Assembly: GCA_964400735.1 (NCBI GenBank)
Contig: CAYNVQ010000004.1
Span: 1 to 64,000, forward strand
Source of the DNA: CAYNVQ01 sp964400735
GTDB lineage: Bacteria; Acidobacteriota; Aminicenantia; Aminicenantales; Aminicenantaceae
DNA: 64,000 nt
Direction of reading: 5' to 3'
Shown here: piece after piece, positions 52,156 to 60,192 of the stretch
Numbering within the stretch: the first letter of the stretch is position 1
Layout: each line of letters starts with the position of its first letter
The notes under the pieces: model-generated
The model's database searches: none
Seen by the model: only the letters and a program-made list of their open reading frames with translations
Told to the model about the DNA's origin: nothing
Position numbers and translations under genes: made by a program

Positions 52156-52674
52156 CTATTTCTCCCCCTCCTTCGGCTTAAGCTCCATGCCGAGTTGCCT
52201 TCTATAACGCAGTTCATCCCAATCTATCCATGACTCGACAACTTTGCCATTCTCATAACGGTTAATAAACGTTTCCGAAAATTCTATCTTGTTTCCTGTT
52301 TTTTGGTGTGTGCCAGTCCAAGTTGACCAAAACGCAACTTTATCCCTTTCTGCTACGATATCTTCTACTTTGACTTTAAGGTCTGGATATGCTTTTCTCC
52401 AGTCGGAGATTACATTTTTCACAAAATCTTGACTCCAATCATTGCTTTTCCCTCGAAGATGTTGGACATAAGTGGGGGGCAATATCTGTTCGACGATATC
52501 CAAATTGCCTTCGTTCCACATATTTTCCCAAAGATATACATTTTTTATATTCTCCTCTTCAACCTCTTTCTGGGCCCTGAACTCCTCAAGCTCTGCCATC
52601 GCTTCCTTGTCCTGACAGCCGACCATAAAGCATAGAATCATAGCCAACGGCAAAATCACAAATAGTTTTTTCAT
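52156..52674 (-). CDS. SnoaL/NTF2-like lipoprotein
   Basis: A 172-residue paralogue of the gene at 51038. The lipoprotein signal LPLAMILCFMVGCQDK is almost identical and the tail LGMELKPKEGEK is shared. The domain includes NVYLWENMWNEGNLDIVEQI and the AFWSTWTGTH strand, as in SnoaL-like polyketide-cyclase relatives. It would sit in the periplasm or on the outer membrane. It is part of a run of four such genes, most likely from tandem duplication. Confidence 0.75.
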   Translation of the reverse strand: MKKLFVILPLAMILCFMVGCQDKEAMAELEEFRAQKEVEEENIKNVYLWENMWNEGNLDIVEQILPPTYVQHLRGKSNDWSQDFVKNVISDWRKAYPDLKVKVEDIVAERDKVAFWSTWTGTHQKTGNKIEFSETFINRYENGKVVESWIDWDELRYRRQLGMELKPKEGEK

Positions 52675-52720
52675 AGTTCCTCCTTGAGATGAGAATTTAT
52701 AAAAAAGTCAGGTTTGCTTA

Positions 52721-53233
52721 TTACTCTTCCTTAGTTTGCGGAGCAGGGGGTACATTACTGTTCCATATGGCATGGGAACAAATCCATGTTCCATCGTCTT
52801 GGTGTTGGAATATATAAATTGCCTTGACGTCTGTCTTTATTGACTCACCTTCTCCCTTAGGTGAATACTCCTCAGAGTTGCTGCTCCTTCCAAATGCAAC
52901 TTTGCCAGATACGGTAATCTCTTCCACAGCAATCTCTTGATGAATGTTATATAGCTCAAAAAATGGTCTTGCATAATCCAATATAGCTTTTTTACCTATA
53001 ACAATTGGTGCATCAGGAGGAAGCCATACAATGTCCTCAGTAAAAAAAGCCCCAAAACTATCGAAATCTCCCGCATTATTGTTAGCCACATATCTTTCAT
53101 ACCACCCGTTGATTGCCTCTTTGGCAGCTTCAATATCCACAGCAGGCTCCTCAGCCACCTCTTCAGCCTTCTGGCAGCTAAAAGTAAAACAAAGCAGAAA
53201 GACCAAGGGCAAAATCATAAACAGTTTTTTCAT
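52721..53233 (-). CDS. SnoaL/NTF2-like lipoprotein (DUF4440-like)
   Basis: A 170-residue protein with lipoprotein signal (LPLVFLLCFTFSCQKAEE) and a SnoaL/DUF4440-like domain: INGWYERYVANNNAGDFDSF, FFTEDIVWLPPDAP and a C-terminal IFQHQDDGTWICSHAIWNS, which is the family's usual ending. It is the first and most diverged of the four-gene run and lacks the ELKPKEGEK tail. Promoter elements would lie in the 367-nt gap shared with the divergent kinase. Confidence 0.75.
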   Translation of the reverse strand: MKKLFMILPLVFLLCFTFSCQKAEEVAEEPAVDIEAAKEAINGWYERYVANNNAGDFDSFGAFFTEDIVWLPPDAPIVIGKKAILDYARPFFELYNIHQEIAVEEITVSGKVAFGRSSNSEEYSPKGEGESIKTDVKAIYIFQHQDDGTWICSHAIWNSNVPPAPQTKEE

Positions 53234-53530
53234 TTTCCCTTACCTCCTCCGTTGATTGATACAAAGCTTATTTATCTTGGCCTCAGAAGTCAACCTAAGT
53301 TCGGTCTACCTGATGATTTCGTTTAGAGCTTTAGCCTTCTGCTTCAGGGATTTATCGGAAAAATAGGTTCTAAAGTTGTCCGCTTGGGCGTACCAGGGAA
53401 AATCCTTGTTTTCCCCAGGTATATTAATCCCTTCCTTTGTTTTGAATTTTCAATCCTAATACCACATTTTCAGCGGTTTTCAACCGAATTTGTGACACGA
53501 GTGTGACATGAAGAAGTAGTATGCCACAAT
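53234..53530. other. Divergent intergenic region with a possible gene relic
   Basis: About 300 nt before the kinase promoter, holding upstream sequence of the minus-strand SnoaL genes and a short open frame that looks like an old C-terminus (listed separately). No complete gene is seen. Confidence 0.5.
53306..53449 (-). pseudogene. Possible C-terminal relic of a protein gene
   Basis: On the minus strand a 47-codon frame between two stops reads like a real protein end (GINIPGENKDFPWYAQADNF ... QKAKALNEIIR, then TAG). It has no start codon of its own and a stop just upstream. I do not recognise the family. It could be a fragment left by deletion. Confidence 0.3.
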
Positions 53531-53536
53531 TTGCAA

Positions 53537-53565
53537 TTGACTCTATTCATATTCCTTGATACTAT
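53537..53565 (+). promoter_or_regulatory. Kinase-cluster promoter 2
   Basis: TTGACT 53537-53542, 17-nt spacer ending in CCTTGA, TACTAT 53560-53565, then TTTTGCCGACCA, as in the other kinase promoters. Confidence 0.75.
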
Positions 53566-53601
53566 TTTGCCGACCAAACATGGGTAAGTAAGGGGTCAGC
53601 A

Positions 53602-56600
53602 ATGGCAAAAAAATGCCCTAAATGTCAGTCAGATAATCCTGGAACTGCAACCTTCTGTGCTGAATGTGGGACACAACTTCCATCTATCAAGGATATTGAA
53701 GTCACAGAAACCATGGAGACTCCTAAAGAAGAACTAACCACAGGCTCTACATTTGCAGGAAGGTATCAGATTATCGAAGAGCTGGGCAGAGGAGGTATGG
53801 GAAAGGTTTACAAAGTCCTCGATAAAGAGGTCAATGCCAAGGTCGCTCTTAAACTCATCAAGCCCGAGATTGCTTCCGACAAAAAGACCATCGAAAGGTT
53901 CAGGAACGAACTGAAGGTAGCTAGAGATATTGCTCACAAGAATGTCTGCCGGATGTATGACCTGGGAAAAGAAGAGGGTGCTTATTACATCACCATGGAG
54001 TATGTGTCGGGTGAGGATCTCAAGAGCTTTATCCGAAGGGCAGGTTTTCTGAGTGCAGGAAAAGCCATCTCCATAGCCAGCCAGGTCTGCGAGGGCTTGG
54101 ATGAAGCCCACAGGCTTGGAGTTGTTCATCGGGATCTCAAACCCCAGAACATCATGATAGATAAAGAAGGGAACGCCCGGATAATGGACTTTGGGATAGC
54201 CCGCTCATTAAGGACTAAGGGAATCACAGGATCAGGAGTGATGATCGGCACCCCAGAGTACATGTCGCCAGAGCAGGTAGATGGGAAAGAAGCAGACCAG
54301 AGGGCAGATATATATTCCCTTGGAGTCATTCTATATGAGATGGTGACAGGCAGGGTTCCATTTGAAGGGGACACCCCCTTCTCCATTGGCGTAAAACAAA
54401 AGAGCGAGGTTCCTCAGCCCCCTAAGGAGATCAATCAACAGATACCTGATGATCTTAACCGATTGATTCTTAGGTGCATGGAAAAGGAGAAAGAGAGTAG
54501 GTATCAGAGCGTTGATGAACTTCAATCTGAATTGATGGGCCTTGAAAAGGGTATTCCAACCACAGAAAGAATTGTTCCTGAGAGAAAGCCCCTCACTTCA
54601 CGTGAGATTACTGTGCAATTCAACCTAAAAAAAATGTTTATCCCCGCATTAGCGGTTATTGCAGTTGTCATCGTCGCACTAGTTCTCTGGCAGATTATTT
54701 CCAGAAAAAAACCGGCTCCTTTAGCACCTGAAGGCAAACCCTCGCTGGCAGTGGTGTATTTTGATAATAACACAGGAGACAAAAATCTCGATCATTGGAG
54801 AAAAGCCATTGCTGATCTGCTCATAACAGACCTATCCCAGTCGAGATATTTAAAGGTTTTGGGGAGAGATAAACTGTATGACATTCTCAAGCAAACAAGT
54901 TTGCTGGATGCAAAAAGTTACTCCTCAACAGACATCAAGGAGATTGCTGCTAGGGGAGGCGTCAACCATATTTTGCAGGGAAGCTATGTCAAAGCGGGAG
55001 AAACATATCGGTTAAACTACACCCTTCAGAATATCGATACAGGAGAGCAACTGGGATCTGACATGCTTGAAGCAATAGGAGCGGATAACATTCTCTCGAT
55101 GGTAGACGATTTGACAAAAAAGATAAAAGAGGACTTCAGGTTCACCAAAGAAGAAATTGCCAGCGATTTAGACATGAATATTGGCACAATCACGACCAGC
55201 TCTCCCGAGGCGTACAAGTTTTATATGGAAGCAGCAAGGCTGCATCTGGATGGAAACTTTAAGTCTGCAATTCCAGTTTATCAAAAGGCCATTGCGTTAG
55301 ATCCTGAATTTGCGACAGCCTACAGATCCATGGGAATTGCTTATGGCAATTTAGGCTTTTTCGATGAGAATAGAAAATATCTGAAAAAAGCATATGAACT
55401 GAGTGAACGGGTATCGGATAGAGAACGCTACCGAAACGAGGCGGAATTCTATGGTTTGAATGAGCAAACTTTTGACAGAGCTATTGAAGCGTACAATAAA
55501 TTGCTAGAGCTGTATCCCGATGATGGTAATGGGAACACAAATCTGGCGAATCTTTATCTTCAAATTGAAGAGTGGGATAAAGCCATAGAAAGACTTGAAT
55601 ATTTGCATGAAAGCATGCTCGACTATTCATCTTTAGCCGATGCATACACACGAAAGGGAATGTTTGACAAAGCGAAAGATACACTTGAAGAGTACCTCGA
55701 CAACTATCCTGATAATTTTTTTATTCATCATGATCTCTCCCAAGTTTATCGAGATAAAGGGGAGTACGAACTTGCCCTGAGTGAAATAGAAAAGGCCTTT
55801 TCTCTAAACCCCACCCATTTTCGCAATCATTGGTACAAGGGCGATATCTATCTTTGTATGGTGGATATGGCAAAAGCAGAACAAGAATATCAAAATCTCT
55901 TTCAGAATGATGATCCGTTATACAAAGCAATTGGGTCTATGCTCCTGGGGAACTTATATTTTTTACTGGGGAAGTTTGGGGAATCGAAAAAGTATTTTGA
56001 GCAGTTTCTTTTATGGGCAAAAAGTGCAGGTCAGCATTTTTGGGAGCAATATGCTCATATAAACAATTTGGGACAATTGTATTTGAGATCAAGAAATACA
56101 GAAAAGGCATTGGAGGAATTCAATAAAGGATTGGAGATAGCCGTTGAGCAGAATGAATGGCTTGGACAGAGATTAGCCTTGTACAACAGAGGTCTTGCGT
56201 ACTTAGAGCAAAATTCACTCGATGATGCTCATAAAGTCGCAGAAGAACTCAAAGAGTTATGTCAGCAATCCATAAACAAGAGGCTCATTAGAATGCACCA
56301 TGCGCTTATTGGGTTGATTGAATTGGAAAAAAAGAATTTTGTCACTGCCATAGAATCAATCAATAAGGCCATATCTTTGGATCCTCATGTTTTCAAAGAT
56401 CATGTAAATTTGCTGGCATGGGCTTATTATGAATCTGGTGATTTAGACAGTGCGAGAACCGAGTATGAAAGAATAATTACTTGTCCAAGAGGCATGTTGA
56501 AATATGGTTTTGATTGCGTGAACAGCTTCTACATGCTCGGCAAAATCTACGAACAGCAAGACAACACAGCCAAAGCCATCGAGAACTATGAGAAATTCCT

Positions 56601-56676
56601 CGACCTCTGGAAAGACGCTGATCCTGGTATTGCAGAGGTTGAAGATGCGAACAAGAGGCTGGCGGGGTTGAGATAA
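53602..56676 (+). CDS. Membrane Ser/Thr protein kinase with TolB-like domain and TPRs
   Basis: A 1024-residue kinase. Zinc ribbon (CPKCQSDNP...FCAECGTQL), kinase domain (about 53-315; GRGGMGKVYKV, HRDLKPQNIMID, DFGIARS), transmembrane helix (LAVIAVVIVALVLWQII, near 355), then a TolB/FlgO-like domain (SLAVVYFDNNTGDKNLDHW, about 385-530) and about ten TPRs to the C-terminus, which ends in EDANKRLAGL. The segment after the helix would face outside. Start ATG; upstream purines gtaaggggtcagca. It stands alone with its own promoter. Confidence 0.88.
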   Translation: MAKKCPKCQSDNPGTATFCAECGTQLPSIKDIEVTETMETPKEELTTGSTFAGRYQIIEELGRGGMGKVYKVLDKEVNAKVALKLIKPEIASDKKTIERFRNELKVARDIAHKNVCRMYDLGKEEGAYYITMEYVSGEDLKSFIRRAGFLSAGKAISIASQVCEGLDEAHRLGVVHRDLKPQNIMIDKEGNARIMDFGIARSLRTKGITGSGVMIGTPEYMSPEQVDGKEADQRADIYSLGVILYEMVTGRVPFEGDTPFSIGVKQKSEVPQPPKEINQQIPDDLNRLILRCMEKEKESRYQSVDELQSELMGLEKGIPTTERIVPERKPLTSREITVQFNLKKMFIPALAVIAVVIVALVLWQIISRKKPAPLAPEGKPSLAVVYFDNNTGDKNLDHWRKAIADLLITDLSQSRYLKVLGRDKLYDILKQTSLLDAKSYSSTDIKEIAARGGVNHILQGSYVKAGETYRLNYTLQNIDTGEQLGSDMLEAIGADNILSMVDDLTKKIKEDFRFTKEEIASDLDMNIGTITTSSPEAYKFYMEAARLHLDGNFKSAIPVYQKAIALDPEFATAYRSMGIAYGNLGFFDENRKYLKKAYELSERVSDRERYRNEAEFYGLNEQTFDRAIEAYNKLLELYPDDGNGNTNLANLYLQIEEWDKAIERLEYLHESMLDYSSLADAYTRKGMFDKAKDTLEEYLDNYPDNFFIHHDLSQVYRDKGEYELALSEIEKAFSLNPTHFRNHWYKGDIYLCMVDMAKAEQEYQNLFQNDDPLYKAIGSMLLGNLYFLLGKFGESKKYFEQFLLWAKSAGQHFWEQYAHINNLGQLYLRSRNTEKALEEFNKGLEIAVEQNEWLGQRLALYNRGLAYLEQNSLDDAHKVAEELKELCQQSINKRLIRMHHALIGLIELEKKNFVTAIESINKAISLDPHVFKDHVNLLAWAYYESGDLDSARTEYERIITCPRGMLKYGFDCVNSFYMLGKIYEQQDNTAKAIENYEKFLDLWKDADPGIAEVEDANKRLAGLR

Positions 56677-56750
56677 CTAGCTATAAATTGTTTTTTAGTA
56701 TAAAATATATGGACGTGTAGCCTAGCTACGGATCATTAAGGGGTTCTAGG

Positions 56751-57041
56751 TTGATGAGAGAATCATCCCAGAATAGAAACAATCATATAAACAGACCTAA
56801 TAACATTGAAAATCTGAAGCAGAAATTAGTTGAAGCTTTAGAGGAAGAAATTCAGAAAATCGAAGAAGAAGGACTGGGATCAAGTCAATATAGAGTAAAT
56901 AATGGACAAAAAATAAAACAAGAAGGAGAATTTTGCATTTATAGATTTGTGACTGATGACATTATTGAACTACCTGAAGATCTCCCTGTAGAAATAAAGA
57001 TTTCGAATGACATTGCAAGAGGGCACATATTTCTGGTATGA
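56751..57041 (+). CDS. Short hypothetical protein, probably a truncated gene
   Basis: A 96-residue hydrophilic protein with a long helix (NNIENLKQKLVEALEEEIQK) and an extended C-terminal part (YRFVTDDIIELPEDLPVEI). It stops abruptly, and in another frame directly after it lies the decayed end of a kinase gene. It looks like the N-terminal piece of a larger protein joined to other debris. No family assigned. Confidence 0.4.
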   Translation: MMRESSQNRNNHINRPNNIENLKQKLVEALEEEIQKIEEEGLGSSQYRVNNGQKIKQEGEFCIYRFVTDDIIELPEDLPVEIKISNDIARGHIFLV

Positions 57042-57102
57042 CCCAATACGGAGCGATCCTCGCTTTAAAGAAATGCTTAAAAAGGTTGGCCTTGATAGAT
57101 GA
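57031..57102 (+). pseudogene. Remnant C-terminus of a TPR-type kinase
   Basis: In frame 3 the 24 codons end in DPIRSDPRFKEMLKKVGLDR and a TGA stop. RSDPRFK.ML.KVGL is the familiar last line of bacterial kinases and adenylate-cyclase-like proteins with TPRs. No upstream part is present; the preceding frame belongs to another small open frame that overlaps it by 11 nt. Confidence 0.6.
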
Positions 57103-57138
57103 ATCTCCTGCTAAGAGTGGAATTCCCGCGCTATAAAG

Positions 57139-57219
57139 CATTACCAGAAATTTTTCGACCTCTGGAGGGACGCTGACCCAAGTATCGCTGAGGTAGAAAA
57201 TGCAAGCAAGAGGCTGGCT
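57139..57219 (+). pseudogene. Second remnant C-terminus of a TPR kinase
   Basis: 27 codons (HYQKFFDLWRDADPSIAEVE then NASKRLA) match the last residues of the intact kinases at 53602 and 60193 (FLDLWKDADPGIAEVEDA). No stop follows at the normal place and no upstream part is kept. It lies between the first remnant and the minus-strand membrane-protein gene. Confidence 0.65.
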
Positions 57220-57223
57220 CTTT

Positions 57224-57700
57224 CTATTGCTTCAATTCTTTAATCTCTCGCAGAACCATTTTCATGAATGTCCTGATATCTTCTTCTGTAGGATTGCCCG
57301 AGTATGGGTGTAGGTTAGCTAAGCGCAGAGAGGGGGTATTCAACTCTTTTTGAATTTCAGAGATAACGTTGTCGATTGCATCCAAAGATTCACGCTTATA
57401 CATGTCTTCGGCAATCGCTTTTGCCTGTTCTTCATTTCTGCGGAATATGGCTCTATAGAGGATGAGATTCAAATGGCTGTGCTTCGAGTCAGAAGCCATT
57501 TCCTCCTTGAGCGGTCGATATTTATGGCTTTTCAACCGTTTTTTCCTGTCACGGATCGCCAAAGACGCGGTGATGAGCAGAAATATTCCAAATGCGATTG
57601 GCAATACAATCCACCCAAAAATCATAAAAAGGGCAATAAATAATACAAGAAATATGAGAGTCAGCGGCAATGAGAAACCCTGATTTGCGTGACGCTCCAT
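57224..57700 (-). CDS. Small membrane protein of unknown function
   Basis: A 158-residue protein with two adjacent hydrophobic segments near the N-terminus (LPLTLIFLVLFIALFMIFGW and VLPIAFGIFLLITASLAI) followed by a soluble, helical C-terminal part. The frame opens at 57745. However, a good promoter on the minus strand (TTGCAA, 17 nt, TATACT) has its -10 box only 7 nt before the ATG at 57700, so transcripts would be leaderless from that ATG. It interrupts the kinase series in opposite orientation. No family recognised. Confidence 0.55.
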   Translation of the reverse strand: MERHANQGFSLPLTLIFLVLFIALFMIFGWIVLPIAFGIFLLITASLAIRDRKKRLKSHKYRPLKEEMASDSKHSHLNLILYRAIFRRNEEQAKAIAEDMYKRESLDAIDNVISEIQKELNTPSLRLANLHPYSGNPTEEDIRTFMKMVLREIKELKQ

Positions 57701-57781
57701 CGCAGTTAGTATAACTGTAATTAATCGAGGTTGCAAAACTCTCATTTAAAATTGAGGATCAATCTCAGTTACTTCAACAAT

Positions 57782-57810
57782 TTGACACCTTCTTTTCTCC
57801 TTGATATTAT
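57782..57810 (+). promoter_or_regulatory. Kinase-cluster promoter 3
   Basis: TTGACA 57782-57787, 17-nt spacer ending in CCTTGA, TATTAT 57805-57810, then TTTTGCCGACCA, followed by ggggaagaa and the GTG start at 57837. Confidence 0.78.
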
Positions 57811-57836
57811 TTTGCCGACCAATACAAGGGGAAGAA

Positions 57837-60191
57837 GTGGCAATAAAGTGCCCAAAGTGCAACGCTGATAATCCCGATACCTCTAGATTCTGTGCTGATT
57901 GCGGTACCCAGATTGTTTCAATCAAAGGCGCCTCTGTCACCAAAACCATTCAAGAACCTATACAATCCTCAGGCAAAATCATAGCGGGAAAATACAAGAT
58001 CCAGGATGAATTAGGCAGGGGTGGGATGGGTGTTGTCTACAAAGCTAAGGACACTCGATTAAAGCGTACTGTTGCTCTTAAATTTCTTCCCGCTGAATTA
58101 ACGCAGGACAAGCAGGCCAAAGCACGATTCATACAAGAAGCTCAGGCGGCTGCAGCCCTAAACCATCCCAACATCTGCATAATCCATGAGGTCGATGAAT
58201 CCGATGATCAAACCTTTATTGCGATGGAGTACATTGATGGCCAAAGCCTGAAGGACAAACTTAAAGAAGGACCATTGAATATTGATGAGGCCAAAGATAT
58301 CGCCCTTCAAGTTGCCGAAGGGCTCAAGGAGGCCCATGAGAAGGAGATAGTCCATCGGGATATCAAACCAGCTAACATCATGCTCACAAAGAAAGGCCAG
58401 GCTAAGATCACCGATTTTGGTTTAGCAAAACTCTCTTGGGGCCTAGACCTCACAAAACCATCCACAATCATGGGGACAGTTGCTTATATGTCGCCTGAGC
58501 AAGCAAAAGGGGAGGAAGTCGACCATCGTACAGATATTTGGTCTCTTGGTGCAATGCTCTACGAGATGCTCACTAACCAGCGTCCCTTCAGAAAGAACAA
58601 AGAGCATGCGCTCATCCATGCCATTTTGAACGAGAAGCCCGAACCTCTAAGCACTATGCGCCAGGATATACCCAGGGCTATCGAACAAGCTGTCCTGAAG
58701 GCATTGGAAAAAGAGCCGACTCGGCGCTATCGGAACATGGCTGAGTTTCTGAAAGACATCAAGACAGTGGAGGACACGGGAGTGAACGTGCCAAAAAAGG
58801 ATAAATCCATCATCGTTTTGCCCTTTGAGGACATTAGCCCCGGCAAAGACAATGAATATTTCAGCGACGGTCTCACCGAGGAGATAATAGCCGACCTCTC
58901 TCATATACATGATCTTCTTGTTATTTCTCGCAGTTCGGCGATGACATTCAAAGGCACAAAGAAAACGATACCCGAGATTGCTCAAGCAGTTAATGTACGT
59001 TATGTCCTCGAAGGCAGCGTCCGCAAGGCGAGAAATAGCCTACGTATTACTGCACAACTCATTGATTCGACTAATGATGCTCATCTCTGGGCGGAGAAGT
59101 ATTCCGGCACCCTGGATGACGTGTTTGATATTCAAGAGAAAGTCTCTCGATCCATTGCAGATGCACTTAAGCTCAAGCTTTCACCTGAAGAAAATCGAAG
59201 AATTTCTGAGCGGCCTATTGAAAATGTTCCTGCCTATGAACTTTATCTGAAGGCTAATGCTGAGATTTTTAAATTTACCAAAAAGGCCATAAACAGGGCT
59301 ATGGGATATTTTCAAAACGCTCTCTCTATAATCGGGGATAATGCCCTCCTCTTTTCAGGTTTGGCATTTGCATATTTTAATCTTGTTAATGTTGGTGCAA
59401 AGCAAGAAGAATATCTGGTGAAAGCTGAAGAATACGTTAAAAAAGCCTTATCTATCGATCCTGAATTTCCTAATGCTCATGTTGTTCTTTCGTGGATTTA
59501 TTCCTTAAATAAACCAAGTAAATCAGCCTATCATGCCCAAAAAGCTTTGCAAATCAGTCCAGATGATTCACTTGCATTGGCAGTACTTGCGCAGGACTAT
59601 ATATATTTTGGGAAGATGTCTGATGTATCAGACTTGAGCGAAAAGCTTTTGCAAATCGATCCCCTGGATTTTCCTCCCAACTATATTCGTGGAGCCCTGT
59701 ATTATTATACTGGAGAATATGACAAATCACTTACAGCGTGGCGCAGATTGTATGAAATGTATCCTGAAAGTGCCTACTCCAAATTTTGTTATTCATTGAT
59801 ATTAATTTACACTATTCAACACGAAGAAGCTTATTCGATCATTGATCAAAACGCAAAGGCAGATCCAGACAGTCTAATTTCTAAAATTGGCCTAATGTTT
59901 AAGTATGCAGTGCAAGGAGAGAAAGAAAAAGCATTTAAAGAAATGACTCCAGATTTCCAAAAGACTTGCCAGCGGGACATAGCTTTAGCCCATCACTTAG
60001 CATGCATATTTTCCTTGCTGGATGAGAAAGAAGAAGCTCTGAATTGGCTGGAGAGGGCAGTTAATGGAGGTTTCATCAATTATCCTCTCTTTTCTAAATT
60101 GGATCCTCTCCTCGAAAACATCCGCACAGAGCCCCGCTTCAAGAACCTCATGGAACGCGTCAAACACGAGTGGGAGAATTTTGAGGTGTAA
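57837..60191 (+). CDS. Ser/Thr protein kinase with zinc ribbon, TolB-like domain and TPRs
   Basis: A 784-residue kinase of a second subtype: the glycine loop and following segment read GRGGMGVVYKAKDTRLKRTV and FLPAELTQD, the catalytic loop HRDIKPANIMLTKKG and the DFGLAKL segment, unlike the DLKPQN/DFGIARS type of its neighbours. A zinc ribbon precedes it and a TolB-like domain (SIIVLPFEDISPGKDNEYFS, about 320-450) and TPRs follow. No transmembrane helix. An open frame extends to 57801, but that would cover the promoter, and the GTG at 57837 behind ggggaaga fits the paralogues. The next kinase starts 1 nt after its stop. Confidence 0.88.
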   Translation: MAIKCPKCNADNPDTSRFCADCGTQIVSIKGASVTKTIQEPIQSSGKIIAGKYKIQDELGRGGMGVVYKAKDTRLKRTVALKFLPAELTQDKQAKARFIQEAQAAAALNHPNICIIHEVDESDDQTFIAMEYIDGQSLKDKLKEGPLNIDEAKDIALQVAEGLKEAHEKEIVHRDIKPANIMLTKKGQAKITDFGLAKLSWGLDLTKPSTIMGTVAYMSPEQAKGEEVDHRTDIWSLGAMLYEMLTNQRPFRKNKEHALIHAILNEKPEPLSTMRQDIPRAIEQAVLKALEKEPTRRYRNMAEFLKDIKTVEDTGVNVPKKDKSIIVLPFEDISPGKDNEYFSDGLTEEIIADLSHIHDLLVISRSSAMTFKGTKKTIPEIAQAVNVRYVLEGSVRKARNSLRITAQLIDSTNDAHLWAEKYSGTLDDVFDIQEKVSRSIADALKLKLSPEENRRISERPIENVPAYELYLKANAEIFKFTKKAINRAMGYFQNALSIIGDNALLFSGLAFAYFNLVNVGAKQEEYLVKAEEYVKKALSIDPEFPNAHVVLSWIYSLNKPSKSAYHAQKALQISPDDSLALAVLAQDYIYFGKMSDVSDLSEKLLQIDPLDFPPNYIRGALYYYTGEYDKSLTAWRRLYEMYPESAYSKFCYSLILIYTIQHEEAYSIIDQNAKADPDSLISKIGLMFKYAVQGEKEKAFKEMTPDFQKTCQRDIALAHHLACIFSLLDEKEEALNWLERAVNGGFINYPLFSKLDPLLENIRTEPRFKNLMERVKHEWENFEV

Positions 60192-60192
60192 G

